DNA from: Subtercola lobariae | Lineage (GTDB): Bacteria > Actinomycetota > Actinomycetes > Actinomycetales > Microbacteriaceae | Direction: 5' to 3' | Assembly (NCBI RefSeq): GCF_014640255.1 | Contig: NZ_BMGP01000001.1 | Location: 723,851-787,850, forward strand | DNA: 64,000 nucleotides | Part shown: piece by piece, positions 1 to 8,550 of the stretch | How positions within the stretch are numbered: position 1 is the first letter of the stretch | How the letters are laid out: every line of letters starts with the position of its first letter | Position numbers and translations under genes: made by a program | Notes under the pieces: model-generated | What the model saw: only the letters and a program-made list of their open reading frames with translations | Told to the model about the DNA's origin: nothing | The model's database searches: none

Positions 1-1
1 C

Positions 2-1426
2 ACCATCGACCGCAACGAACTCTTCGTCGACGGCACCTTCGTGCGCGCCCAGAGCGATGAACGCATTCAGGCGATCAACCCGGCGACCGAAGAGGTCATC
101 GGCAGCGTTCCCGACTCGAACGCCGCCGACGTCGACCGAGCGGTGACCTCTGCTGTGCGAGCGTTTCCGCTCTGGAGCAACACGTCGGGTGCCGAGCGAG
201 CGAAAGTGCTGCGTGCCATCGCAGACGGTATTCGTGATCGCTCCGACGAACTGAAGCAGATCATCCAGCTCGAAAACGGCGCACCGCGCTGGTGGGTCAA
301 CCAAGACGTGGGGCTGACTGAGGTCGCCTATCGTCAGGCGGCGGCTGAGGCCGAGCAGCTGCAGAACGAAGAGCTCGTCGACCGCTTCGGTCACCAGACG
401 ATTCTGCGCCGCGAACCGCTGGGCGTGGTCGCGGCCATCGCTCCCTGGAACTCGCCGTCGATTCTGATGGCGTTCAAGGCCGCGACCGCGTTGGCTGCCG
501 GATGCACGGTGGTCACCAAACCGTCACCCGAAACCACTCTCGACAGCTACGTCTTCGCCGAGATTCTCAGTGCGGCCGGCCTGCCCGCCGGGGCGTACAA
601 CATCGTGCCCGGTGGCTCGGCCGCCGGAGCCGCGCTGGTGTCGCACCCCGGTATCGCGAAAGTGTCGTTCACCGGATCGACCGCAGTCGGCCGTCAGATC
701 GCTGCCGTATGCGGGCAGCTGCTTCGGCCGATGATCGCCGAGCTCGGCGGAAAGTCGGCGGCGATTCTGCTCGACGACGCCGACCTCGACGTGTTTCTCG
801 GCTCGGTGCAGTCGTTCTGCGTGCCGTTCTCGGGTCAGGCGTGCTTCTCGACCACGCGCATCCTGGTGCCTGCTGACCGGCACGATGAAGTTCTCGCAGC
901 CACCGCGGCGAAACTGCAGTCGTTCGCGTTCGGCGACCCGGCCGATGAAGCGACGGTGATGGGCCCGGTGATCACGGCGAAGCAGCGGGCGCGCATCGAA
1001 GAGCTCATCGCGAGCGGTGTCGATCAGGGCGCTCAGATCGTTCTGGGCGGCGGGCGGCCGGCAGCGTTCGATCGCGGCTTTTACATCGAGCCGACGATCT
1101 TCTCGGGCGTCACCCCCGAGATGCGCATCTTTCAGCAGGAGATCTTCGGCCCCGTGCTCACCTTCACCCCCTATCACGACGAGGAAGAGGCACGTTCACT
1201 GCACGACGCCACGACCTACGGCCTGTCAGGAGCCGTGTTCAGTCGCGACGTCGCCCGTGCCACCGAGTTCTCTCGCGGCCTGAACACCGGCCAGCTGCTG
1301 ATCAACGGCGACCGTGGCGTGCCGTTCATCGCCCGCGACATGTACAACGACAGTGCGGCTGGCGGCGGTGTCGACCGCGTCGAAGGCTTCTTGCAGACCA
1401 AGGCCATCTCGCAGCCCGCGGCCTGA
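2..1426 (+). CDS. Aldehyde dehydrogenase, 5'-truncated by window edge
   Basis: NAD(P)-dependent oxidation of an aldehyde to the acid. The frame is open to the window edge, and the codons before the first possible GTG (position 41) read like the usual ALDH N-terminus (ELFVDGTFV), so the true start lies upstream. Counting from that GTG: the FTGSTAVG nucleotide loop is at 210-217, the general-base Glu of AELGG near 234, the catalytic Cys of SGQACFS at 268, and EIFGPVL near 370. The usual C-terminal GFGREGG-type segment is replaced by a Gly-rich variant. It converges with the flavin reductase at 1582. Together with the genes to about 15 kb it probably belongs to a catabolic cluster. Substrate unknown. 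Confidence 0.9.
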   Translation, partial: TIDRNELFVDGTFVRAQSDERIQAINPATEEVIGSVPDSNAADVDRAVTSAVRAFPLWSNTSGAERAKVLRAIADGIRDRSDELKQIIQLENGAPRWWVNQDVGLTEVAYRQAAAEAEQLQNEELVDRFGHQTILRREPLGVVAAIAPWNSPSILMAFKAATALAAGCTVVTKPSPETTLDSYVFAEILSAAGLPAGAYNIVPGGSAAGAALVSHPGIAKVSFTGSTAVGRQIAAVCGQLLRPMIAELGGKSAAILLDDADLDVFLGSVQSFCVPFSGQACFSTTRILVPADRHDEVLAATAAKLQSFAFGDPADEATVMGPVITAKQRARIEELIASGVDQGAQIVLGGGRPAAFDRGFYIEPTIFSGVTPEMRIFQQEIFGPVLTFTPYHDEEEARSLHDATTYGLSGAVFSRDVARATEFSRGLNTGQLLINGDRGVPFIARDMYNDSAAGGGVDRVEGFLQTKAISQPAA

Positions 1427-1433
1427 CCCGCGC

Positions 1434-1475
1434 CCCCGCCCCCCACCCCCGACCCCGCCCCCCACCCCCGACCCC
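1434..1475. repeat. C-rich 19-bp tandem repeat
   Basis: Two perfect 19-bp units (1434-1452 and 1453-1471) plus the start of a third, almost pure C with single G and A interruptions. They lie just after the aldehyde dehydrogenase stop. The bottom strand carries runs of four to six G and could form a G-quadruplex. Whether it acts in transcription is unknown. Confidence 0.8.
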
Positions 1476-1491
1476 GCCGGTCACACACCAG

Positions 1492-1547
1492 CGAGAGGTC
1501 GAAATCTCTCCAATACGGCACGTTTTGGGAGAGATTTCGACCTCTCG
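1492..1547. repeat. Perfect 20-bp inverted repeat between convergent genes
   Basis: The arm at 1492-1511 (starting CGAGAGGTCG) is exactly complementary to 1528-1547, with a 16-nt loop. It lies between the stop of the aldehyde dehydrogenase (+) and the stop of the flavin reductase (-). A bidirectional terminator is the simplest reading, but neither side has a clear T-run. Arm length and perfect match would also fit a dispersed intergenic repeat or a small mobile hairpin. Confidence 0.7.
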
Positions 1548-1581
1548 ATTGACACGAGGGGGTCGGGAAGCCGTCAGGGCG

Positions 1582-2727
1582 TCAGGCCGCGGGTACGGTC
1601 ACGTCGGCGGCGATCTGCTGCAGCCGTGAGATCCACGTGTGCACTTCGTCAGTGGATGCGCCCGGGTGCATGCCTGTCATGCGCAAGGTCAGCGTCGGCT
1701 GATCTGGTGTGGCCGGTACGGGCACCACGATGCTCGCCAGATCGTACGTCTGACCGGGCACCAGCTCCGACCCGAGAAAGGCACCGAGTTCAGAGGTGGC
1801 GCGCCGCACTTCACGTTCGTGGCGCGGCAGGCGATCAGAGAGCTCGAACTCCGAGAGCGCCGCTTCGTGGCGTCTGATGACCTCGGGCTCGGCGGCGAGC
1901 ACGGAGTACCCGCGCGTGCGCACATTCTCGAGCAGCTGTACATTCGCGGCACGCTGCTCGGCGCTGTCGTCGGCCGCTCTTGACAGCCAGACGTCGATGT
2001 CTGACTCGGGCGCATCCACTAAGAAGACCGTGCCGAGCGGCGGAACGATGGGCTGTTTGTAGCCGAGCGGAAAGGCCTCGTGCAGGGGCGACTGGTTGGC
2101 CGCGAGAACCTGCACGGCATCCCAGCGGATGCGCGCGAGCACGCTGCAGTTCACCTGAAACTCTGCGCTCATCGCTTCGAGCTGGGGCCGCATAGACTCG
2201 GCGATGCGTGCCGACTGAATCAACTCGGGGTCGGGTGCAGCGACGAACGAGCCGGGGGAGAACCGGCCATAACCGCCCTGAAAGAACAGCAGAGGCAGGG
2301 TCGACCGCGCAACCGCAAGGTCGTGCACCAGGCCGAGAACGATGAAGTGGTCACCGGCCTCGCGGATATCTTCGTAGGTGCATTCGATCCATGACACGGC
2401 GTCGTCGAGCACGGGGGAGCCCAACGGCCCTGGCCGCCACGACACGTCGTCGAACTTGTGCTCGCTCGACGTCGCCAGCTGGCGGCAGAGCGGCTCTTGA
2501 TCAGAGGCGAGCACATTGATGCAGAAGGCATCGCTTGTTCTGATCTTCGCGAAACTCTGCGACTTTCGGGTGGGCAGAAACGCGACCAGAGGCGGGTCGA
2601 GCGACACGGAGGAGAAAGTGCCGACGACCATGCCCGCGGGTTGACCATCGACGATCGCGGTGATGACCGCGACGCCCGTGGGGTAGTGCCCGAGCGTTTC
2701 GCGAAAGAGAAATGGGTCGATCGTCAT
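1582..2727 (-). CDS. Flavin reductase with C-terminal IclR-like domain
   Basis: 381 aa. Residues 1 to about 158 form a flavin reductase domain of the HpaC type (HYPTGVAVITA near the N-terminus, SVSLDPPLVAF, GGYGRFSP at the end). Such enzymes supply FADH2 or FMNH2 to a separate oxygenase. Residues about 170-300 resemble the effector-binding domain of IclR regulators (LARIRWDAVQVLA, LGTVFLVDAPE, VRTRGYSV) with no DNA-binding domain. The start is the ATG at 2727, which has AAAGGA upstream; a 14-codon longer frame from 2769 lacks one. The likely partner is the flavin monooxygenase at 8592. By analogy with the ligand-stimulated reductase C1 of 4-hydroxyphenylacetate hydroxylase, whose extra domain is MarR-like, the added domain may sense substrate; this is inference. 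Confidence 0.88.
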   Translation of the reverse strand: MTIDPFLFRETLGHYPTGVAVITAIVDGQPAGMVVGTFSSVSLDPPLVAFLPTRKSQSFAKIRTSDAFCINVLASDQEPLCRQLATSSEHKFDDVSWRPGPLGSPVLDDAVSWIECTYEDIREAGDHFIVLGLVHDLAVARSTLPLLFFQGGYGRFSPGSFVAAPDPELIQSARIAESMRPQLEAMSAEFQVNCSVLARIRWDAVQVLAANQSPLHEAFPLGYKQPIVPPLGTVFLVDAPESDIDVWLSRAADDSAEQRAANVQLLENVRTRGYSVLAAEPEVIRRHEAALSEFELSDRLPRHEREVRRATSELGAFLGSELVPGQTYDLASIVVPVPATPDQPTLTLRMTGMHPGASTDEVHTWISRLQQIAADVTVPAA

Positions 2728-2798
2728 GGTGGTTAGTCCTTTAAATCGTTCTGGTCGAAGCCGGGTCAAGGCCGCGTCACAGCTGGGTTACGGCCGGG

Positions 2799-3869
2799 TT
2801 ACAGCCGCGTTGTCGACACCAGGCCGGTGACGGCACCGGTGCTCGCGAGGTACTCGGCGCGCTGGGTGCGAAATGCCTCACGGCGTTTCTTCTGGGCGGC
2901 CGGGTCTGGCACCGGGGCTGCTGCGAGCAGCAGGCGCGTGTAGGCGTCTTGCGGATGATCGATGACCTCGGCGGTCGTGCCGGTCTCGACAATGCGGCCG
3001 CGGTCGAGCACTGCGATGTGATCGGAGAGGTGGCCGATCACCGCGATGTCGTGTGAGATGAAGAGGTAGCTGAGGCTGCGCTCACGACGCAATCGGTCGA
3101 GCAGGTTGAGCACCTGGGCCTGAATCGAGAGGTCGAGTGCGCTGACGGCTTCGTCGCACACCACCAAGCGTGGGCGCACGATCAACGCGCGCGCTATCGC
3201 GATGCGCTGCCGTTGCCCGCCAGAGAACTCCGTCGGAAACCGCTGTGCGACGCTCGCCACCATGCCGACGGTGTCGAGCGACTCGTGCACCCTGGCGGTG
3301 ACCTCTTTTCTGGTCAGCGTCGCATCGCTCGCAACCAGTGATTCGGCGAGAGTCGCGCCGATCGATCGAGCTGGGTTCAGCGAGCCGTACGGGTCTTGAA
3401 AAACGACCTGGATGTCGCTGGTCAGCTCACGCCGGCGTTTCGGCGACGCGTGGGTGATGTCTTCGCCGTCGAAGATCACGGCGCCCGCTGCGGCCGGCAC
3501 GAGGCCGAGTACGACGTTGCCGATGGTCGACTTGCCCGAGCCGGACTCGCCGACCAGCCCTAACGTCTCACCCTCGACGATGTCGAAGCTGACATTCTCG
3601 ACGACGCGGGCGACCGTGCGGCGTCGCTTGTAGTCGACGGCGAGATCGGTCACGCGAAGCAGCGGCTCGGTCAACAGCGGCTCGGTCAGCTGCGGCTCAG
3701 TCAACAGTGGCTCAGTCAACGCTGACCCGCTCGATTGTGACTCGCTCGACAGCTGCTGATTCGACAGCTGCTGAGTCGGCAGCTGCTTGTTCACGCGTGA
3801 CCCGCTCGAGAGCATCGTGCTCGACGGCCTCTGCCCTGACCGCCGTTCGCTCGCCCGTGACTGATTCAT
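2799..3869 (-). CDS. Oligopeptide/dipeptide ABC transporter ATPase (DppF/OppF type)
   Basis: 356 aa cytoplasmic ATPase of a peptide-type importer. Walker A GESGSGKST is at 107-115, the signature FSGGQRQR at 215-222 and Walker B LVVCDE at 235-240. The first 75 residues are an extra low-complexity tail built of 5-residue repeats (LTEPL and QLSxQ types). The ATG at 3869 is preceded by GAGGAG at the right distance, so this tail is probably translated. The gene overlaps the 3' end of the upstream permease-ATPase fusion by 158 bp in another frame, which is unusually long. Last gene of the operon descending from 8408. Confidence 0.92.
   Translation of the reverse strand: MNQSRASERRSGQRPSSTMLSSGSRVNKQLPTQQLSNQQLSSESQSSGSALTEPLLTEPQLTEPLLTEPLLRVTDLAVDYKRRRTVARVVENVSFDIVEGETLGLVGESGSGKSTIGNVVLGLVPAAAGAVIFDGEDITHASPKRRRELTSDIQVVFQDPYGSLNPARSIGATLAESLVASDATLTRKEVTARVHESLDTVGMVASVAQRFPTEFSGGQRQRIAIARALIVRPRLVVCDEAVSALDLSIQAQVLNLLDRLRRERSLSYLFISHDIAVIGHLSDHIAVLDRGRIVETGTTAEVIDHPQDAYTRLLLAAAPVPDPAAQKKRREAFRTQRAEYLASTGAVTGLVSTTRL
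3664..3790. repeat. 15-bp periodic tandem repeats in a gene overlap
   Basis: Four 15-bp units of the GGCTCGGTCAACAGC type (3664-3723) and three of the TCGACAGCTGCTGAT type (3746-3790), with degenerate 15-bp units between them. The period is five codons. On the minus strand one frame encodes the N-terminal tail of the 2799-3869 ATPase. Another encodes the last pentads (AAVES, AAVER, VTIER) of the 3712-5826 fusion protein. Confidence 0.85.
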
Positions 3870-5826
3870 GTCTCAACTCCTCGATCTCGACGACGATTTC
3901 GTCGACGCGAATGCACCGCACAGCGTGCCGGTCTTCAATGAGCTCTAGTGGCACCGCCTGCTCGCGGCATGCGTCGGTCGCGAATCCGCACCGATCGGCG
4001 AAGCGGCAGCCGCTCGGCCACGTTCCGGGTGGTGGCACCACTCCGGGTATCGAGTGGAGCCTGCCACCCCGCTTCTGTGCGTGCGGGTCGGATGCCCGCA
4101 GGGCCATCGAATATGGGTGCCGCGGGTGGGCGAACAGCGGTGCCACCTCGGCCTCTTCCACGATCTCGCCCGCGTACATCGCAATGCCGCGGTCGCACAG
4201 GTCGGCGACCACACCCCAGTCGTGAGTGACCAGCAGCACGGCAAGGTCGCGCTCTTTCTGCAGGGTGCGCAGCAGATCGAGAATCTGCATCTGCGCGCTG
4301 ACGTCGAGTGCCGTGGTAGGCTCGTCGGCGACGATCACATCGGGGTCGCCTGACAGAGCGATCGCGATGACGATGCGCTGGGCCATGCCTCCCGAGATCT
4401 GGTGCGGGTAGGCCTTCAGCACGTGCTCGGTGTTCTTGATCTGCACTGTTTCGAGCAGCTGAATGGCCCGCTGCCGGGCGGCCTTGCGGCTCAGTTTCTG
4501 GTGAGTACGAACGATCTCGATCAGTTGGTTGCCCACCCGGTACGCCGGGTTCAACGCGGCCATCGGCTCCTGCGCGATGTAGGCGATCTTCGACCCGCGC
4601 AGTTTCTGCAGGGTCTGCTCCGACGCCCCGAGCACTTCCTGGCCGTCGAGCACCACCGAACCGGTCGCGGTTGCCCCCGCGGGAAGGATGCCCAGCGCGG
4701 CCCGCGCGGTCACCGACTTTCCGGCGCCCGACTCGCCCACCAACCCGACGACCTCGCCGGGCAGCAGCGTCAGCGAGACGTTCGAGACCAGCTTCACCGA
4801 TGAGCCGTCTTTCGGCACTGAGACGGTGAGGTCGCTGATGACGAGCATCGGGTTGATCGCCCCTGCTGCCGCACCTGCTGAAGCAGCGGTGCTGGCGACC
4901 TGGGTTGCAGAAACCGTGGCTCCGGATGCCCGCGCAGCAGTCTTCGCGACCGACCTCGAGATCTTCGCTCGACTGAGCCCGTTGTGCCGGCGTCGGCCAA
5001 GAACGGCGCGCTGCGCCACATCACCGAGCGTGGAGAAAGCCAAAATGGTCAGTACCACCACGGCAGACGTTGGAATCAGCGGCCAGATGTTCGTGTAGAT
5101 CGAGGTCGACGCCTCTTTGATCATGCCGCCCCAGCTCGGGTTCGGCGGCGCAGCATCGATGCCGAGAAAGCCCAAACCCACCTGCACGACAATCGCCAGC
5201 GAGGCGATGATCGACGACTGAATCACCAGCTGGCCGAGCAGTCGAGGTAGCTCGTGGCGAACCATGATCTGGCCCTCACGCAGACCCGAGGTGCGCGCAG
5301 CTGTGATGAACAGCTCGCCGCGAATGTTCAGCGTCGAGGCGCGGAACACCCGGTAGGCGCCAGCCGACATGAGCACTCCGAGCACGACCATGACGACGGT
5401 GACGTTACGGGAGGTCACCGCTGCCACAGAGAGCAGCACGACCAACGCGGGAATGGATTGCAGCATGTCGGCGAAGGCGGTAAACGTGGCATCCAGACCC
5501 GACCTGAAGTGACCGGCGATCAAACCCATGGTGGCGCCGATGACGTTCGCGATGACCGCGACAATAACGACGCCGGTGATGGTGACGCGCGAACCCCAGG
5601 CCAAGCGGGCGAGAATGTCACGCCCGAGAGAGTCTGTGCCCAGTAGGTGGGCGGCGCTCGGCAGCTGCAGCGTGGCCGCCAAGTCTTGTTCGGTCGGCGA
5701 GTATCGCGAGATCAGCGGAATCACGATCAGCATGCCGATGATCACAATCGCCAGCCAGATCAGAGCGAGAATCGAGACCGGGTTTGTGATGAGAGTGCGA
5801 AAGACGGTGCCGCGGCGAGTAGTCAT
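3712..5826 (-). CDS. Permease-ATPase fusion of a dipeptide-type ABC importer (DppC-DppD)
   Basis: 704 aa. Residues 1-280 are a DppC-like permease: N-terminal membrane segment, conserved LLGTDSLGRDILAR at 61-74, several membrane helices, and an EAA-type loop near 170-200. A roughly 45-residue Ala/Ser linker leads to a complete ATPase: Walker A GESGAGKSV at 364-372, signature ISGGMAQR at 477-484, Walker B VIVADEP at 497-503, and the Cys-containing oligopeptide-transporter C-terminal motif GCRFADRCG. The last 60 residues are acidic pentad repeats. Usually these are two proteins; fusions of this kind occur in some actinobacterial importers. The start overlaps the DppB-like gene by 4 bp. Confidence 0.93.
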   Translation of the reverse strand: MTTRRGTVFRTLITNPVSILALIWLAIVIIGMLIVIPLISRYSPTEQDLAATLQLPSAAHLLGTDSLGRDILARLAWGSRVTITGVVIVAVIANVIGATMGLIAGHFRSGLDATFTAFADMLQSIPALVVLLSVAAVTSRNVTVVMVVLGVLMSAGAYRVFRASTLNIRGELFITAARTSGLREGQIMVRHELPRLLGQLVIQSSIIASLAIVVQVGLGFLGIDAAPPNPSWGGMIKEASTSIYTNIWPLIPTSAVVVLTILAFSTLGDVAQRAVLGRRRHNGLSRAKISRSVAKTAARASGATVSATQVASTAASAGAAAGAINPMLVISDLTVSVPKDGSSVKLVSNVSLTLLPGEVVGLVGESGAGKSVTARAALGILPAGATATGSVVLDGQEVLGASEQTLQKLRGSKIAYIAQEPMAALNPAYRVGNQLIEIVRTHQKLSRKAARQRAIQLLETVQIKNTEHVLKAYPHQISGGMAQRIVIAIALSGDPDVIVADEPTTALDVSAQMQILDLLRTLQKERDLAVLLVTHDWGVVADLCDRGIAMYAGEIVEEAEVAPLFAHPRHPYSMALRASDPHAQKRGGRLHSIPGVVPPPGTWPSGCRFADRCGFATDACREQAVPLELIEDRHAVRCIRVDEIVVEIEELRHESVTGERTAVRAEAVEHDALERVTREQAAADSAAVESAAVERVTIERVSVD

Positions 5827-6764
5827 CGGAAGGTCACTTTCGGGTTCACAAGTGCGTATACGACATCGAGAACGATATTGATCAAGACGATGATGAGGGT
5901 GAAGACCACCGTGACGCCCAGGAGCATCGGCAGGTCACCCTGAGAAGAGGCCTGCACGGCGAGTCCGCCGAGCCCAGGAATAGCGAAGATCGTCTCGATG
6001 AGCACGGTGGCACTGAAGAGCGTGACGATCACCACACCGAGGTACGCGATGATCGGCACCGCAGAAGCCTTGAGAACGTGCTTCCAAATGATCGACTGGC
6101 GTGCGTAGCCATTGGCGCGCTGCACGGTCACGAATTCGCTGCTCATCACGTCTTCGGCGGCGGCTCGCGTCTGTTTGGCGATGATGCCCACGGCGCCGAA
6201 GGCGAGCGTTGCCACCGGCAGAACTAACGAAAGCGCCCATTTGTTGGGAGACGAGGCGAGGGGCACGTAACCGCTCGGCGGCAGCCAGTGCAGCCAGACG
6301 GCGAAGACGGGAATGGCGAACAACGCCAGAATGAAGTTAGGAACGGCCACCCCGGCGAACGAGATCGTGTCGATCGAGGTGGCGAGTCGGCCGCCGCGAA
6401 CCGCGCTCGTGAGGCCGAGGGGCACGGCGATGACCACGATCGCGACGGTGGCGATTCCCACCAACGAGAGGGTCGGCCCGAGGCGCTGGAAGATCGCCTC
6501 GCTCACCGACTGCCCGGTGATCAGCGAGTGGCCGAGGTTTCCTTGTAGTGCACTGGTGACCCAGTTGAGATACTGCACCAGAATGGGCTGGTCTAAGCCC
6601 ATCTGCTGCCGCAGCGCGGCGAGCTGGTCGGGAGTGGCCGACGAGCCGAGCACCGTGTAGGCCGCGTCGCCCGGGGTGAGGGAGACGAGCAGAAAGGTGA
6701 GAAATGAGACGGCGAACAGCAGCGGAATCGACACCGCCAACCGCCGAAGAAGAATGACTAGCAA
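5823..6764 (-). CDS. ABC transporter permease (DppB type)
   Basis: 313 aa integral membrane permease of a peptide-type importer with about six helices. LLVSLTPGDAAY and VLIETIFAIPGLG are typical of DppB/OppB proteins. I prefer the TTG at 6764, which has GGAGG seven bases upstream. The longer frame from 6812 would start inside a strong hairpin and lacks a ribosome binding site. The 3' end overlaps the fusion gene by 4 bp, indicating translational coupling. Confidence 0.9.
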   Translation of the reverse strand: MLVILLRRLAVSIPLLFAVSFLTFLLVSLTPGDAAYTVLGSSATPDQLAALRQQMGLDQPILVQYLNWVTSALQGNLGHSLITGQSVSEAIFQRLGPTLSLVGIATVAIVVIAVPLGLTSAVRGGRLATSIDTISFAGVAVPNFILALFAIPVFAVWLHWLPPSGYVPLASSPNKWALSLVLPVATLAFGAVGIIAKQTRAAAEDVMSSEFVTVQRANGYARQSIIWKHVLKASAVPIIAYLGVVIVTLFSATVLIETIFAIPGLGGLAVQASSQGDLPMLLGVTVVFTLIIVLINIVLDVVYALVNPKVTFR

Positions 6765-6782
6765 TTCTTTGCCTCCAAGCAG

Positions 6783-6815
6783 GGGGTGCTCTCGTATCTG
6801 ACGCGAGAGCACCCC
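6783..6815 (-). other. Intercistronic stem-loop between binding protein and permease genes
   Basis: A perfect 12-bp stem (6783-6794 with 6804-6815) and 9-nt loop lie between the binding-protein stop and the permease ribosome binding site. No U-run follows on the minus strand. That favours a partial attenuator or a 3' mRNA stabiliser giving more binding protein than permease, as known for the malE-malF junction, over a full terminator. Confidence 0.65.
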
Positions 6816-6833
6816 ACCGCCTTCGTTAGTGGG

Positions 6834-8408
6834 TTACGAAGCGGGCGTGATGTAAACGGGGTTGATGATGCCGAAGACCGCCACGTTGTTCACCTTGGTG
6901 TCATGGAAGATGATGGTCGGGTCACTGGTGATCGGCACCGAGTAGGCCTGGTCGACCGCGATCTTGTTGGTCGCCGCCCATGCGGCCTGTGATGCATCGG
7001 TGGATGCCGCGGCTGCCGCATCTGCTGATGCGTCGACGTCAGGCAGGGTGATGGCCTGCGGGTTGATGACGCCGGCAGGCGAGTAGAGCACCGAGTACGA
7101 GTTCGACATTCCGGTGAGGCCCGGCGACGGGTAGATCACCGCAGAGAATGCTCCACTTCGGCCATCCTTCGCGTACTCGGGGAAGGTCGTCGCAACGGTG
7201 ATGTTGACGGTGATGCCGACTTGGGCAAGCTCGGCGGCGATGGCCTGACCGATCTTGACCGCGCTCGGCACGAACCCGGGCAGCGCCACAGACATGGTGA
7301 AACCGTTCGCGTACCCGGCGGTGGCGAGCAGCTTCTTCGCCCCGTCTTGGTCGTAGGAGTACGTGCTGTCGAGACTGGCGTCATAGCCGAGCGCGTCGAC
7401 GGGAACGGTTTGAGCCGTCGCTTTGCCGAGCCCATTGGTGGCAGCGTTCGCGATCGATGTGCGGTCGACAGCCATGTTGATCGCCTGGCGTACTCGAGGG
7501 TCGGCGAGGGCCGGGGCATCCTTGCCGTTCCAGTCACTGATCCACAGCCCGCTGATGTTCGTGTTGTAGACCTCGGCCTTCACGCCCGAGCTCTGCGCGC
7601 TCTGGTAGGTGTCGGTCGAGCCGTTGGCCACGTCGATCTGGCCGGACTGTAAGGAGGCGAGGGCGGTGTTCGAGTCGGCGATCACCTTGATGACCACCTC
7701 TTTGTACTTGATGCCAGAGGGGTCGTAGTAGTGGGGGTTCGGCAGGTAGTGGTATTCCGAGCCCTGCACCGTGCCGGTGCTGCTCAGCATGTACGGGCCG
7801 GCGCCGTCGGTAGTTGTGCCGAGCGCGTCGAGATTGCCGGCGAGCGCAGTGGGGCTGATGATTTCGCCCATGCCGGTCGTAGTGCCGTCAGAAAGGCCGT
7901 ACAGAAAGTTCGTGTTCGGTTTCGACAGGTTGAAAACCACTGTCAGAGGGTCGGGTGTGTCGATCGATGCGATGACTGCTGCGGTGCTCGAGAACGAACC
8001 GCCGCCACTCTTGAAGTGTTCGATCGACGTCTTCACGGCCGCCGAGTCGAGGGCCGTGCCGTCAGAGAACATCAGACCTGAACGCAGTTTCACCTGCAAA
8101 GTCACCTGCGGGCCGCTGCCGAGCCAGGTGTATGACTCCGCAAGGCTCGGCACGGGCGGCTGCCCCAGTGTTTGGTCGTGCAGCAGAGTGCCGTAGGCCG
8201 GCAGGTGGAACGTCGTGTTCGTGCCGCCACTCTTGCTCGGGTCCATGCTGATGGGCGGCGACGGCATGGCGATTGTCAGCGTCGTGTTGTCAGACGAATC
8301 TGCGCTCGCCGAGCCGGAGCAGGCGCTCAACGACGCTGCTGCGGCAAGAGCTATGACCGCTGTGACGGCGATGACCCCGCCGCGCCGATCTCGAAAACTA
8401 CTTCTCAT
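6834..8408 (-). CDS. Extracellular solute-binding lipoprotein, family 5
   Basis: 524 aa, the binding protein of the importer encoded downstream. A signal peptide with the lipobox LSAC (Cys about 30) predicts a membrane-anchored lipoprotein. The body follows SBP_bac_5 architecture (ITIAMPSPPISMDPS-like start, LAESYTWLG, LRSGLMFSDGTALDS, DPRVRQAINMAVDR). The ATG at 8408 has GGAGA upstream; an upstream in-frame start at 8501 would bury the signal peptide and cross the promoter. First gene of the operon 8408-2799. Family members bind peptides, nickel, sugars or aromatic conjugates, so the substrate cannot be read from sequence. Confidence 0.93.
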   Translation of the reverse strand: MRSSFRDRRGGVIAVTAVIALAAAASLSACSGSASADSSDNTTLTIAMPSPPISMDPSKSGGTNTTFHLPAYGTLLHDQTLGQPPVPSLAESYTWLGSGPQVTLQVKLRSGLMFSDGTALDSAAVKTSIEHFKSGGGSFSSTAAVIASIDTPDPLTVVFNLSKPNTNFLYGLSDGTTTGMGEIISPTALAGNLDALGTTTDGAGPYMLSSTGTVQGSEYHYLPNPHYYDPSGIKYKEVVIKVIADSNTALASLQSGQIDVANGSTDTYQSAQSSGVKAEVYNTNISGLWISDWNGKDAPALADPRVRQAINMAVDRTSIANAATNGLGKATAQTVPVDALGYDASLDSTYSYDQDGAKKLLATAGYANGFTMSVALPGFVPSAVKIGQAIAAELAQVGITVNITVATTFPEYAKDGRSGAFSAVIYPSPGLTGMSNSYSVLYSPAGVINPQAITLPDVDASADAAAAASTDASQAAWAATNKIAVDQAYSVPITSDPTIIFHDTKVNNVAVFGIINPVYITPAS

Positions 8409-8472
8409 GTGATGGTCTCCACGCTTCGTTGTGTGAATGAACGGGGCACCGGATGCCCGCGCCTCTGAGTAG

Positions 8473-8501
8473 ACGGTATGTCTAGTATGACAGTCTGTCA
8501 A
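8473..8501 (-). promoter_or_regulatory. Promoter of the ABC importer operon with overlapping palindrome
   Basis: On the minus strand TTGACA (8496-8501) and TACCGT (8473-8478) are separated by 17 bp, upstream of the binding-protein gene. The palindrome TGACAGTCTGTCA (8488-8500) covers the -35 box, a position expected for a repressor. It shares ACAG/CTGT half-sites with the motif at 8551. The TetR encoded at 9899 is the nearest candidate. Confidence 0.55.
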
Positions 8502-8550
8502 TCACCGATTTGGCTTGTTGACGCCCTCGGAGTTTCGACTTACTATCAAA

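Noticed and set aside
1314-1877. Open frame on the + strand over the dehydrogenase end and inverted repeat
   Set aside because: Proline/arginine-rich shadow of the dehydrogenase, C-rich repeat and reductase in another frame.
8409-8501. Longer N-terminus for the solute-binding protein
   Set aside because: It would place the signal peptide internally and run through the promoter; ATG 8408 has a good ribosome binding site.
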